In this document: in pieces, positions 25,604-33,970 of the stretch
How the letters are laid out: each line of letters opens with the position of its first letter
Numbering within the stretch: the first letter of the stretch is position 1
Assembly: GCA_015258095.1 (NCBI GenBank)
Contig: JABZIV010000022.1
Span: forward strand, 1-37,305
Reading direction: 5' to 3'
Length of the DNA: 37,305 bases
From: Lachnospiraceae bacterium
Lineage (GTDB): Bacteria > Bacillota > Clostridia > Lachnospirales > Lachnospiraceae
Notes under the pieces: generated by a model
The model's database searches: none
The model's input: only the letters and a program-made list of their open reading frames with translations
Told to the model about the DNA's origin: nothing
Program-made: the position numbers and the translations under genes

Positions 25604-25790
25604 CCTTCTTTGCGCTTTACGCAACTCTCACGATAAACGGAACAAGCGTCGGAGTACGGCTTGCTACGCCCTCGCGGTAAATGAGTGCCCGATTGGACGC
25701 TCCCACTTTGAATAAAATATCTGTCTCTTTCCCCAACGCGGATTCCTGTGCGAAGCGGAAAGTTCAGGACAGACAGAACTGCTGTCCGAT
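25604..25790 (-). promoter_or_regulatory. Structured rpsO leader, candidate S15 autoregulatory RNA
   Basis: Between the promoter and the Shine-Dalgarno site the RNA can form GGACAG/CTGTCC (about 25786-25766) and a larger branched element closed by AGCGTC/GACGCT (25702-25697 with 25650-25645) enclosing GGGCACTC and GGGCGTAGCAAGCC. S15 represses its own mRNA through structurally varied leaders in several phyla; membership of a known leader family cannot be shown from sequence alone. Confidence 0.5.
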
Positions 25791-25795
25791 GAAAA

Positions 25796-25825
25796 ATAAT
25801 ACTGTACTTCAGCCTAAACTGTCAA
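25796..25825 (-). promoter_or_regulatory. Promoter of rpsO
   Basis: TTGACA (25825-25820), 18-base spacer, TATTAT (25801-25796). Confidence 0.75.
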
Positions 25826-25855
25826 GGATTTCTTGCTGTCCTCTCCCTTGTCCCG

Positions 25856-26260
25856 CTATCCGTTTGATCCCCGCTTTTCACTTTGCACGCCCTTTCTTCT
25901 ACTTAGGAAGAGCAAAGCGCGAATTCCCTTTCTTTCCAGGATAGTACACAGGCTTAGAAAGACTGCTACAGCAATTCCCTGTCGCCATTCTTTTGAAAAA
26001 AAGAAAGCCGACATCCCTGTAATAAAGCCGCTGTTCACAATCCCGTATCCGTTCCAGTTTTCTGCAAAACCATAAAAGAAGGCATGGTTTCCCCGAATCT
26101 CCAGAAAGCTAAGTCCGGCACTAAAGATACAGAGTCCGATCCCTACGACGATGCCCAACAAGAAGGGAAGTTCAGGCGAGGTCAAGCTTCTGACTCCCAC
26201 CGATGCACATCCGACCAGAAAAACATAGAAAGCCATCTTATAATCCACTGTCGATTTCAT
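25856..26260 (-). CDS. Small hypothetical membrane protein
   Basis: I do not recognise this 134-residue protein. It shows about four hydrophobic stretches: YKMAFYVFLVGCASVGVRSL (7-26), LPFLLGIVVGIGLCIFSAGL (31-50), a segment near 70-88, and IAVAVFLSLCTI (95-106), then a basic C-terminal tail. It is probably an integral membrane protein with a cytosolic basic end. The ATG ending at 26260 has AAAGGAG seven bases upstream and a good promoter is present, so it is likely expressed. Its stop is close to the rpsO promoter. It does not belong to the translation genes on either side by any visible feature. Confidence 0.75.
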   Translation of the reverse strand: MKSTVDYKMAFYVFLVGCASVGVRSLTSPELPFLLGIVVGIGLCIFSAGLSFLEIRGNHAFFYGFAENWNGYGIVNSGFITGMSAFFFSKEWRQGIAVAVFLSLCTILERKGIRALLFLSRRKGVQSEKRGSNG

Positions 26261-26308
26261 AAAATACTCCTTTCTATTGTTTGCCTCTTACCCGCTTATG
26301 TACTTATC

Positions 26309-26337
26309 AGTATACAATATTTTCTTCCTTTCGTCAG
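26309..26337 (-). promoter_or_regulatory. Promoter of the small membrane protein gene
   Basis: CTGACG (26337-26332), 17-base spacer, TATACT (26314-26309), about 50 bases before the ATG. Confidence 0.55.
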
Positions 26338-26351
26338 TACGTCTTCCCCTT

Positions 26352-27998
26352 CTATGCCGGTGAAGTATCCTGTCTTTCTTCCCGCATCTCCTTTACCGTC
26401 TCGAGGTCTTTCTGTAACTGCTTTTGCAAAGCGGAAAGCGTATCGAACTTCAGCTGCTCCCGGATTCTTCTTAAAAAGCGGATATGAATCTTTTCTCCGT
26501 AAAGCTCCCCTTGAAAATCCAGTAGATAGCTTTCAATCGTAAGCGGATTCCCCTCGGAAATGCTGGGATTTCTGCCGATACTTGTCATCGCATCATACTC
26601 TTCGCCCTGCACTGTGATTTTCGTATAATACACGCCTTCCGCCGGTGTAATCTTTCCCTCCGTCGGAAATATATTCACAGTCGGAAAAGAAAGTGTCCGC
26701 CCGATTTCTTTTCCGTGCGTCACCGTTCCGTTCATGCTGTAGGCTCTGCCGAGAAGTAGTGACGCTTTCTCCACTTTTCCCTCTTCCAGAAGCTTTCGGA
26801 TGTAGGAGCTGGAAATCGGAATAGACTGTCCGTCCTCTCCTTCCGTATAGAGCTTCTCCACTACCGTTAGCGTAAAATCATACTTCTTCTGCAAGCGCTC
26901 GAGTAAGGCGACATCTCCCTCTCCTTTATAGCCGAAGCTGCAATCCGTCCCGACCACCAGTTGCTTTACTTTAAGAGCCTCATGCAAAATGCTCCGGACA
27001 AAGTCCTCCGGGGACATCCGCGCCGCTTCCATCGTTAAGGGATAGAGATAAACCTCCTGAAAGCCGGCATTTTTTAAACGAGTAAAATGCTCGTCTTCCG
27101 TAGAAAGCATTTCTTTTCTCTCCTGTAAAAAGAAGCTTCCTTTTTCCATCGTAAAGGACAGCACCGCAGACTGTAAGCCGTACTCCTCCGCTTTTGCAAA
27201 GAGGGTGGAAAAAATCTTCCGGTGTCCGATATGCACACCGTCAAACTTCCCGAAGGTCAGTGCTGTCTGTTTCTTACTATAGAGAGGTGGTTTTAAAAAG
27301 GAGGATAGCGCTCCTTCCTCTACCCTTTTCTCTATTTCCGAAAGCTTTACGCTATCCTCTAAACGGAACTCTCCGACTTCCTCCCGTAGGAGCGCGGTCA
27401 TACAAGCCTTCGTTCCGAGTTTCTCCGCTATCTCCGTGCAAAGCGTGCGAATATACGTTCCTTTCGAACATTGCACACGAAAACGGACTCTCTGGTACTT
27501 TCCCTGACAGGGAAGCGCTGCAAAAGAGTCCGGCTCCGACAGAGAAAGAAAGTCTATAGAAAAGATTTCAATCAAAGAGGGCTTCCGTTCCACAACGAGG
27601 CCTTCTCTTGCCATCGCATACAACCTTTTTCCTCCGACCCGTTTTGCACTGTACATCGGCGGCATCTGTTCTCTCTTTCCGAGAAGGGCATGAAAAGCGG
27701 ATAGCAATTCCCCTTTAGAAACGCGCTTCTCTTCCGTAGAAAGAAGCTTTCCCGTACTATCCTCCGTATCCGTCTCCACGCCGAGAAGCATCTCCGCGGT
27801 ATACACTTTTTTCTCCGCCTTCAGGCTCTCGACCAGTTTCGTCGCTTTGCCTACACAAACAAGAAGCACCCCTTCCGCCATCGGATCCAGGGTGCCCGCG
27901 TGTCCCATCTTCTTTTCATGAAGAATCCGCTTCAATACCCGAAGTACATCAAAACTCGTCATACCGGATTCTTTATTGACATTGATGATTCCGTCCAT
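26352..27998 (-). CDS. TruB-RibF fusion: tRNA pseudouridine-55 synthase and riboflavin kinase/FAD synthetase
   Basis: One uninterrupted frame of 548 residues joins two enzymes usually encoded by neighbouring genes. Residues 1-231 are TruB: GIINVNKESGMTSFDVL, catalytic Asp38 in GHAGTLDPMAEGVLLV, MPPMYSAKRVGGKRLYAMAR (112-131) and CSKGTYIRTLC (177-187). The C-terminal PUA-like part of TruB is missing or reduced. After a short linker (232-244), RibF begins: the FMN adenylyltransferase site GKFDGVHIGHR (250-260), VGTDCSFGYKGEGD near 349, ISSSYIRKLL (396-405), then the riboflavin kinase motif GRTLSFPTVNIFP (433-445) and SIGRNPSISEG with IESYLLDF near 488. Both active sites look intact. The gene ends the nusA-infB operon after nrnA, the normal place of separate truB and ribF, so a fusion by loss of the intergenic stop is likely. 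Confidence 0.93.
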   Translation of the reverse strand: MDGIINVNKESGMTSFDVLRVLKRILHEKKMGHAGTLDPMAEGVLLVCVGKATKLVESLKAEKKVYTAEMLLGVETDTEDSTGKLLSTEEKRVSKGELLSAFHALLGKREQMPPMYSAKRVGGKRLYAMAREGLVVERKPSLIEIFSIDFLSLSEPDSFAALPCQGKYQRVRFRVQCSKGTYIRTLCTEIAEKLGTKACMTALLREEVGEFRLEDSVKLSEIEKRVEEGALSSFLKPPLYSKKQTALTFGKFDGVHIGHRKIFSTLFAKAEEYGLQSAVLSFTMEKGSFFLQERKEMLSTEDEHFTRLKNAGFQEVYLYPLTMEAARMSPEDFVRSILHEALKVKQLVVGTDCSFGYKGEGDVALLERLQKKYDFTLTVVEKLYTEGEDGQSIPISSSYIRKLLEEGKVEKASLLLGRAYSMNGTVTHGKEIGRTLSFPTVNIFPTEGKITPAEGVYYTKITVQGEEYDAMTSIGRNPSISEGNPLTIESYLLDFQGELYGEKIHIRFLRRIREQLKFDTLSALQKQLQKDLETVKEMREERQDTSPA

Positions 27999-28024
27999 GT
28001 TCTACTGCTCTCTCTAACGACTGT

Positions 28025-28987
28025 TCATTCGTCCAACTGTTTTCCCAGTTCGGAAAACAGCTTCGTAAGAATCGATTGCACATCGCCTTTCAGACTGCAA
28101 CCGGCCGCCATTTTGTGTCCGCCTCCTCCAAAGTGTGCTGCCACCTCTGAAACATCCAGCGCGGTATTGTTCGAGCGGAGACTGACCTTATACGTATTGC
28201 TTCCGACTTCATAGAGGAAAATAACCCCCTCTACCCCCTTCGTTTCCCGCAAAAGGCTGACAATGCCGTCCACATCCTTCTGATCGGCGCCATAGCTTTG
28301 CATATCTTTCAGACTTAAAGAGGACGCCAATATCCGTCCTCCCATATAGAGTTCTCCATCCAGAAGCACTCTGCCGGTAATCTTCTGCTCCGCCATCGTC
28401 TTCATATAAAAACTGTCGTCGATGATGGATGAGAAAGGAATTCCCATGGCCATACATTTCCCGGCAATTTCCATCGTATGCGCCGTTGTGGAATTGTACT
28501 TAAAGACACCTGTATCATGAATGATGCCCGTATAAAGGCAGGTCGCTACCTCTTTCGTAAAATAGCGGAAATCCATGAGGTCAAAACTGATTTCACAAGT
28601 ACTGGACGCCTCCGGAAGAATCGTATGGCAGGGAAAATCTTCTCCGCTCGAAGTAATATGATGATCGACAACGTAGCGTTCCTTCGCATTCTTTGCCAGT
28701 CTTGCATATTCTCCAAGGCGATCATAGCTTCCACAATCACAGATCAGCGCGAGATCGTGCTCCTCTTTCGGACTGTCATGCCGTATCTCTGTAAACCCGG
28801 GAAGATAGGCAAACTTTTCATTCGCCTCCATGAGAAACACGGTGACTTCTTTCTCCGGAAAACGCGCACGAAGATAGTTTCGCCATCCCAGGGTAGAACC
28901 GAGGCAGTCTCCGTCCGGACGGGTATGCCCTAAAATACATATTGTCTTTGCTTCGGAAAGAAGCTTTTCCAAAATCTCCTCTTTCAT
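28025..28987 (-). CDS. nrnA: DHH/DHHA1 phosphoesterase, NrnA type
   Basis: Bifunctional oligoribonuclease and pAp phosphatase (NrnA), which clears short RNA oligonucleotides and 3'-phosphoadenosine phosphate. At 320 residues it is typical. The DHH domain shows HTRPDGDCLGS (21-31, metal ligands), the LICDCGSYDR segment with metal-binding Asp, and the namesake VDHHITS near 107. The C-terminal DHHA1 domain ends in HFGGGGHKMAAG near 285. It lies between rbfA and the truB-ribF gene, a common Firmicutes order. Ten bases separate it from rbfA. Confidence 0.94.
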   Translation of the reverse strand: MKEEILEKLLSEAKTICILGHTRPDGDCLGSTLGWRNYLRARFPEKEVTVFLMEANEKFAYLPGFTEIRHDSPKEEHDLALICDCGSYDRLGEYARLAKNAKERYVVDHHITSSGEDFPCHTILPEASSTCEISFDLMDFRYFTKEVATCLYTGIIHDTGVFKYNSTTAHTMEIAGKCMAMGIPFSSIIDDSFYMKTMAEQKITGRVLLDGELYMGGRILASSLSLKDMQSYGADQKDVDGIVSLLRETKGVEGVIFLYEVGSNTYKVSLRSNNTALDVSEVAAHFGGGGHKMAAGCSLKGDVQSILTKLFSELGKQLDE

Positions 28988-28997
28988 TTCTGTCCCA

Positions 28998-29414
28998 CTA
29001 CTCTTCCTCTTCTTTATAGCGATTCTCCTGATTTATCGCCTCCCCGACGGGGCGCGCTTCATCTTCTTCCTTCACCTTATTAATCAGCGCGTCCATACGA
29101 GAACCGTACTCCACGGAATGATCCGCTACAAACTGTAACTCCGGTGTATGGCGAAGATTCAGGCTTTGTGCAAGTTCCCTTCGAAGAAAGCCGGAAGCCG
29201 CCTTCAAGCCTTCTATCGTTTTCCCGAGGCTCTCTTCACTGCCCAAACAGGAGACATAGACCTTGCAGTATTGCAGATCCGGTGTAAGCTCTACACCGGT
29301 CACATCACAAAAAGGAGAAACCCGGCTATCCTTCACCTCATTTCGAATGAGGAGGGAGAGATTCCTCCGCACATCCTCATTCCTTCTTTGATTTTTAAAA
29401 CTCTGCCTTCTCAA
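28998..29414 (-). CDS. rbfA: Ribosome-binding factor A
   Basis: RbfA helps mature the 30S subunit. The 138-residue protein starts at a TTG (29414) after AAAGGA and shows the KH-fold pattern RRNEDVRRNLSLLIRNEVKD, VTGVELTPDLQYCKVYVS and LRRELAQSLNLRHTPELQF (83-101). The acidic C-terminal tail (from about 115) is a little longer than usual and ends in KEEEE. It follows infB by 91 bp and precedes nrnA. Confidence 0.95.
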   Translation of the reverse strand: MRRQSFKNQRRNEDVRRNLSLLIRNEVKDSRVSPFCDVTGVELTPDLQYCKVYVSCLGSEESLGKTIEGLKAASGFLRRELAQSLNLRHTPELQFVADHSVEYGSRMDALINKVKEEDEARPVGEAINQENRYKEEEE

Positions 29415-29485
29415 ACCGCAATTCCTTTCTCATCCAATCTTATCCTGCACGGCAAAGCATCCATTCCTTTTCTCGCCATGCTTTT

Positions 29486-29515
29486 TCTTTGTATCTCTTT
29501 TCGTTTTATCTCTTT
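29486..29515. repeat. 15-bp tandem duplication spanning the infB stop codon
   Basis: Copies 29501-29515 and 29486-29500 match at 13 of 15 positions. The first contains the last infB codons and its TAA; in the second the TAA is TAC. Confidence 0.65.
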
Positions 29516-32145
29516 ACTTCTTCCATCACATAGACTTCAAGCTGATCGCCTTCCTGAATATCCGTAAAGTTATCCAGGACGATACCGCACTCCTGCTTCA
29601 CGCCGACTTCCTTTACATCGTCCTTAAAGTGTCGTACGGAAGCAATCTCGCCGTCATAAAGCTGCTCGCCCTCTCTCGTAAGGCGCACTTTCGCTCCCCT
29701 CTGCACTTTTCCGTCTAAGACGAAGGAACCGGCAATCACACCGACTCCGGAGGACTTGAAGATCATCCGCACTTCTGCATGACCGATGACCTTTTCCTCA
29801 TAGATCGGCTTCAGCATACCCTTCATCGCAAGCTCAATATCCTCAATTACCTTATAAATGATATTGTAGAGACGCACATCGACATTTTCTCTCTCGGCAA
29901 TATCCTTCGCGGTCGCGTCCGGCTTGACATCGAAACCGATGACAATGGCATTCGATGCGATGGCAAGGTTAATATCGGATTCATTGATGGCACCGACTCC
30001 GGCATGAATCACCTTCACCTGTACTTCGTCATTCTGAATCTTCTGCAAAGAATCTCGTACCGCTTCTACAGAACCCTGTACATCCGCCTTCAAAACAATC
30101 GGCAGATCCTTCAGTTCTCCGGCTTTAATCTGATCGAAGAGGGCATCCAGGCTAACCTTCTTTCTGGACTCCTCCACCATCTTCTGCTTTCCTTCCGAAA
30201 CGAAGGTATCTGCATAGGCCTTCGCCTCTTTTTCATTATCTTTCACCTGGAAAATCTCACCGGCATTCGGCACGGAATTCAAGCCGAGAATCTCTACCGG
30301 CATAGACGGTGTCGCTTTCTTGATTCGTTTTCCCTTATCATCAATCATGGCACGAACCTTACCGAAGGCAGAGCCGACAGCCACAACATCGCCGATATGC
30401 AGTGTACCCTTCTGCACAAGAAGGCGAGCCACAGAACCTCTTCCCTTATCCAGTTCCGCCTCGATAACCACTCCATAGGCTTTTCGATTCGGGTTGGCTT
30501 TCAGCTCCAGGACATCCGCTTCGAGCGCGATGTTCTCCAGGAGTTCTTCCAGTCCTTCTCCGGTCTTCGCCGATACCGGACAGCAGATGGTGCTTCCGCC
30601 GTAATCCTCCGGAACGAGATCGTAGGTCATGAGCTCCTGCTTAACCTTATCGACATTTGCCGCAGGCTTATCAATCTTATTGATGGCAACAATCACTTCC
30701 GTGTTGGCCGCCTTCGCATGATTAATGGCCTCAATGGTCTGCGGTTTAATGCCGTCATCCGCAGCTACAACCAGTACGGCAATATCCGTAGACTGGGCAC
30801 CACGCATACGCATCGCCGTGAAGGCCTCATGTCCCGGCGTATCGAGGAAGGTAATCGTTCTCGGCTCTCCGTTTACTTTGACGGAAACCTGATAAGCACC
30901 GATAGACTGGGTGATTCCGCCATGCTCTTTACTGGTTACATTGGTATTCCGGATCGCATCCAAGATGGACGTCTTACCGTGGTCAACGTGTCCCATTACA
31001 GCCACAACAGGAGGACGTGCCTCGAGATCCTTCTCTTCATCCACTTCCGAATCCTGTACAAGCTCGGCAATGACATCCACTTTCTCTTCCTTCTCACAAA
31101 GAATATCGTACTCCACGGCAATATTCTCCGCATCTTCATAAGAAAGCTCCGTGTTCAGGGTTACGATCTGCCCTTTCAGGAAGAGCTTCTTAATGATATC
31201 CGCAGGCTTCTGCTTCATCTTCTCCGCAAGCTCTTTAATCGTAATCACTTCCGGAAGCGTAATGGACTTAATGGTCTCTTCCACCTGTTTTACGACTTCC
31301 GGCTTAATGAAAGCGCCTTTTCCCGTCTTCTTTACCTTGACCTGCTCGTCTCTGTCATAGGACTGCGTTGCCCCGTACTTGTTCTGCTTTCTCTCTGCAC
31401 GATGCTTTTCGGAAAGACTGGCCTTCTCATTTTCAAAACTCTTATTGCCATATACCTTCTTCTGGGGTTTCACACTGTCATGCTTCACCCTGCTCTGCTT
31501 CTCCACAACAATATCCGGAGCAAAGCCCTGAGCAGCCGGCTTCTTCGCAAACGCTGCCTTTCCGCGGCCTCCCTCAAACTTCTTGTCTCCGTCTTTCGAA
31601 AAGCTCGGTCTTCTGTCTGTTTTCGCAAAGGAAGCGGGCCTTCTCTCTCCTCTCTCTCCGTCCGATGCTCTGCTTTCTCTTTGCACAGGACGTGCGGAGA
31701 TACCGGAGATGCGGTTCGAACGGGCAGGAGCGGAAGGCGCCTTCGTCTCCGCCTTCTCTTCCTTCACAGCCTGTGCCGCCTTCGCCGCTTCTTCCGCCTC
31801 TCTCTTGGCTCTTTCTTCCGCCTCGCGTTCTTCCTGAAGACGCTTCTCCTCTTCCAGTTTGCGCTCTTCTTCCGCCTTTTTCTTCTGAATGGCATTCAGT
31901 GCCTTTAAAGGAGTCACTCTTGCAGTTCCCGGAGGAAGCGGTCTTCCGTTCGGAGACTTCTTCTCCTCATCCTTCTTTTCCTGCTCTCTGGTCTTCTTAG
32001 CCTTATCCGAGAACTTACCGCCTAAAGGATGGTTTTTATGGTTGACTGAATTTTGAGAATGGAAAACAACAGCCAGCTTTTTCTTCTTCACTGCACCCTC
32101 TTCCTTATTCTCTGCACTGCCTTTTGCCTTATTCTCCTCTAACAT
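29506..32145 (-). CDS. infB: Translation initiation factor IF-2
   Basis: IF-2 is the GTPase that places initiator tRNA on the ribosome. I choose the ATG ending at 32145 because GGAGG lies eight bases upstream; ATGs at 32151 and 32160 are too close to it. The 879-residue product has a long charged N-terminal region (about 1-310, rich in Lys, Glu, Ala and Arg with a coiled-coil near 85-145), an IF2N domain (ITIKELAEKMKQKPADIIKK), and the G domain: VAVMGHVDHGKTS (G1), DTPGHEAF (G3) and NKIDKP (G4). Domains II-IV follow to EGDQLEVYVMEEVKR. It overlaps the ylxQ gene by 17 bp. Confidence 0.97.
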   Translation of the reverse strand: MLEENKAKGSAENKEEGAVKKKKLAVVFHSQNSVNHKNHPLGGKFSDKAKKTREQEKKDEEKKSPNGRPLPPGTARVTPLKALNAIQKKKAEEERKLEEEKRLQEEREAEERAKREAEEAAKAAQAVKEEKAETKAPSAPARSNRISGISARPVQRESRASDGERGERRPASFAKTDRRPSFSKDGDKKFEGGRGKAAFAKKPAAQGFAPDIVVEKQSRVKHDSVKPQKKVYGNKSFENEKASLSEKHRAERKQNKYGATQSYDRDEQVKVKKTGKGAFIKPEVVKQVEETIKSITLPEVITIKELAEKMKQKPADIIKKLFLKGQIVTLNTELSYEDAENIAVEYDILCEKEEKVDVIAELVQDSEVDEEKDLEARPPVVAVMGHVDHGKTSILDAIRNTNVTSKEHGGITQSIGAYQVSVKVNGEPRTITFLDTPGHEAFTAMRMRGAQSTDIAVLVVAADDGIKPQTIEAINHAKAANTEVIVAINKIDKPAANVDKVKQELMTYDLVPEDYGGSTICCPVSAKTGEGLEELLENIALEADVLELKANPNRKAYGVVIEAELDKGRGSVARLLVQKGTLHIGDVVAVGSAFGKVRAMIDDKGKRIKKATPSMPVEILGLNSVPNAGEIFQVKDNEKEAKAYADTFVSEGKQKMVEESRKKVSLDALFDQIKAGELKDLPIVLKADVQGSVEAVRDSLQKIQNDEVQVKVIHAGVGAINESDINLAIASNAIVIGFDVKPDATAKDIAERENVDVRLYNIIYKVIEDIELAMKGMLKPIYEEKVIGHAEVRMIFKSSGVGVIAGSFVLDGKVQRGAKVRLTREGEQLYDGEIASVRHFKDDVKEVGVKQECGIVLDNFTDIQEGDQLEVYVMEEVKR

Positions 32146-32455
32146 TCGCATTCCCTCCATTTATATAACCGATTATTCTCTTCCCGAAGCCTTCATCCTC
32201 TATCGATAGAGAAGAACGCATTTCCTTCCCGATGGTTCTGCCGAGTTCTTCCTTCGTTCCATATTGGAAAAAAGGAACTTTATAGTAAAAACAGCTGTTC
32301 GCAAACTTCTTAACGGTATTTTCCGATGCATCTTTCGCGAGAAGAACCAGCTTTGCCTTTCCTTCTTTGATGGATTTTTCTACAGAAAATTCTCCTGCCT
32401 TCACCCTGCCTGCTTTCATTGCCAGACCAAGGTAGCCGTATATTCTATCTTGCAA
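32129..32455 (-). CDS. ylxQ: L7Ae-family RNA-binding protein, YlxQ type
   Basis: A 108-residue member of the L7Ae/L30e group, which binds kink-turn RNA. The pattern IYGYLGLAMKAGRVKAGEFS, KLVLLAKDASENTVKKF and VPFFQYGTKEELGRTIGKE is that of YlxQ proteins encoded between rnpM and infB. The start appears to be TTG at 32455, overlapping the rnpM stop by 11 bp; no strong ribosome site is seen, which suggests translational coupling. The molecular role in Firmicutes is unsettled. Confidence 0.9.
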   Translation of the reverse strand: MQDRIYGYLGLAMKAGRVKAGEFSVEKSIKEGKAKLVLLAKDASENTVKKFANSCFYYKVPFFQYGTKEELGRTIGKEMRSSLSIEDEGFGKRIIGYINGGNANVRGE

Positions 32456-32708
32456 GTCTTTCTACTTCCTCTCTAAGCTCTTTCAGCGTATCTTCCGGAA
32501 TATTTTCCTTAAATGCCCTGAAAAATGCTTTTCGCTTCTCCGCTTTATCAAAACAGGAAAGGTTTGGACAGATATAGGCTCCTCTGCCGTTCTTCCTTCC
32601 ACGTAAATCCAGGGAGTATCCTTCCTCTTCCCGTACGATACGAAGCAGTTCTTTCTTCGTTTTTTTCTCATTGCAACCAATACAGGAACGCAAAGGCTCT
32701 ATCTTCAT
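32445..32708 (-). CDS. rnpM: YlxR/RnpM family protein (DUF448), RNase P modulator
   Basis: The 87-residue protein belongs to the YlxR family, whose B. subtilis member was shown to bind RNase P RNA and modulate its activity. Visible signature: PLRSCIGCNEKKTKKELLRI at the N-terminus, then the RNA-binding motif GRKNGRGAYICPN near 37-49. The ATG ending at 32708 has GGAGG upstream. It stands between nusA and ylxQ, the usual place. Confidence 0.92.
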   Translation of the reverse strand: MKIEPLRSCIGCNEKKTKKELLRIVREEEGYSLDLRGRKNGRGAYICPNLSCFDKAEKRKAFFRAFKENIPEDTLKELREEVERLAR

Positions 32709-32732
32709 GATTCCTCCCCGGTAAACACTGTA

Positions 32733-33875
32733 CTACTCTTCTTCCGTTTCTTCCGAAGCCTCCTCCGGATATTCTCCCTCATCATAGGACTCCGCTTCCC
32801 CATGATAATCGATTCCCATTTCGTCGAAGATTCCCTGCTCCTGCGCCTGGGACTCCGACTTAATGTCGATTTTATAATTTGTCAGCTTTGCGGCAAGCCT
32901 TGCGTTCTGCCCTTCTTTTCCGATAGCCAGAGACAATTGATTATCCGGAACAATGACAAGCGCATCTCTACTGTCCTGATCCGCAATAACGGCAATCACC
33001 TTCGCCGGAGACAGGGCATTCTCGATGAGGTATGCCGGATTCTCATCATAGTTAATGATGTCAATCTTTTCCCCTCTGAGTTCCTCTACGATTGCGTTGA
33101 CACGACTGCCGTTCAAGCCCACACAAGCGCCTACGGCATCGACGTCCTCATCATGGGAAAGCACCGCCATCTTCGTACGGGATCCCGCTTCTCTGGAAAT
33201 GGCCTTGATTTCCACAATTCCTTCTCTAAGCTCGGATACCTCGTCAAAGAAAAGTCTTCTGACCAGTTCGGGATGCGTTCTGGAAAGCATCACCTTCGGC
33301 CCCTTGGGGTTGTCCTTCACTTCCACCACATAGACTTTGATTCTTTGATTAGGAAGAATCTTCTCCCCTTTAATCTGCTCACTCTCGGAGAGGTATCCGT
33401 CCACCTTTCCGAGATTCACAATAAGCGCTCTTCCCGTATCTTTCTCTACCACACCGGAAACCACCTGCTTTGCCATGGAGTAATACTCTTCATACAGAAT
33501 CTTCCGTTCTTCTTCCCGAATCTTCTGTACGATAACGCCCTTCGCATTCTGTGCGGCAATACGGCTGAAAGACTTGGAATCAATCGGAACCTGCACGATG
33601 TCGCCTAAGCCGTAAGAAGCATCCATCGCTCTGGCGTCATCCAGACTGATCTGGGTATTCGGATCCGTCACCTCTTCCACAACGGTTTTGTCCGCAAGCA
33701 AAGAAAACTGTGCGGTATCCGGATTCATACTGACTCTAACATTGTCACTGGATCCAAAATGATTCTTACACGCTGCCTGCAAAGATAACTCAATCGCTTC
33801 AATAATCGCTTTCTTGGATATTCCTTTTTCTTTCTCCAACATATCCAGCGCCAAGCTGAGTTCATCATTATTCAT
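32733..33875 (-). CDS. nusA: Transcription termination/antitermination factor NusA
   Basis: NusA binds RNA polymerase and controls pausing and intrinsic termination. I take the ATG ending at 33875 (MNNDELSLAL), seven bases after AAGGAG; another ATG two codons earlier is too near that site. The 380-residue product has the N-terminal polymerase-binding domain, an S1 domain (around 135-200, VSGVVEKDTGRALIVNLGKV) and two KH domains (VGACVGLNGSRVNAIVEEL and AIGKEGQNARLAAKLT near 325). The C-terminus is an acidic tail ending EETEEE, and the C-terminal repeats of proteobacterial NusA are absent, as in Firmicutes. It follows rimP and precedes rnpM. Confidence 0.97.
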   Translation of the reverse strand: MNNDELSLALDMLEKEKGISKKAIIEAIELSLQAACKNHFGSSDNVRVSMNPDTAQFSLLADKTVVEEVTDPNTQISLDDARAMDASYGLGDIVQVPIDSKSFSRIAAQNAKGVIVQKIREEERKILYEEYYSMAKQVVSGVVEKDTGRALIVNLGKVDGYLSESEQIKGEKILPNQRIKVYVVEVKDNPKGPKVMLSRTHPELVRRLFFDEVSELREGIVEIKAISREAGSRTKMAVLSHDEDVDAVGACVGLNGSRVNAIVEELRGEKIDIINYDENPAYLIENALSPAKVIAVIADQDSRDALVIVPDNQLSLAIGKEGQNARLAAKLTNYKIDIKSESQAQEQGIFDEMGIDYHGEAESYDEGEYPEEASEETEEE

Positions 33876-33925
33876 CGCCATACTCCTTCTTCTTTCCTGT
33901 AAAATACTGCTCTGTTTCTTCCAAG

Positions 33926-33970
33926 CTACCGATCCTCTTCCGTGGAAGGTTCTTCAGTGGAAAGTTCTTC
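33926..33970. repeat. 15-bp tandem units forming the rimP 3' end
   Basis: GAAGAACTTTCCACT, GAAGAACCTTCCACG and GAAGAGGATCGGTAG follow each other on the minus strand. The first two match at 13 of 15 positions; the third is degenerate and contains the stop. Confidence 0.7.

Noticed and set aside
29779..31908. A 709-codon open frame on the plus strand opposite infB
   Set aside because: It is fully antisense to IF-2, whose protein motifs are unmistakable; the composition reflects the codon bias of infB, and no ribosome site or family motif is present.
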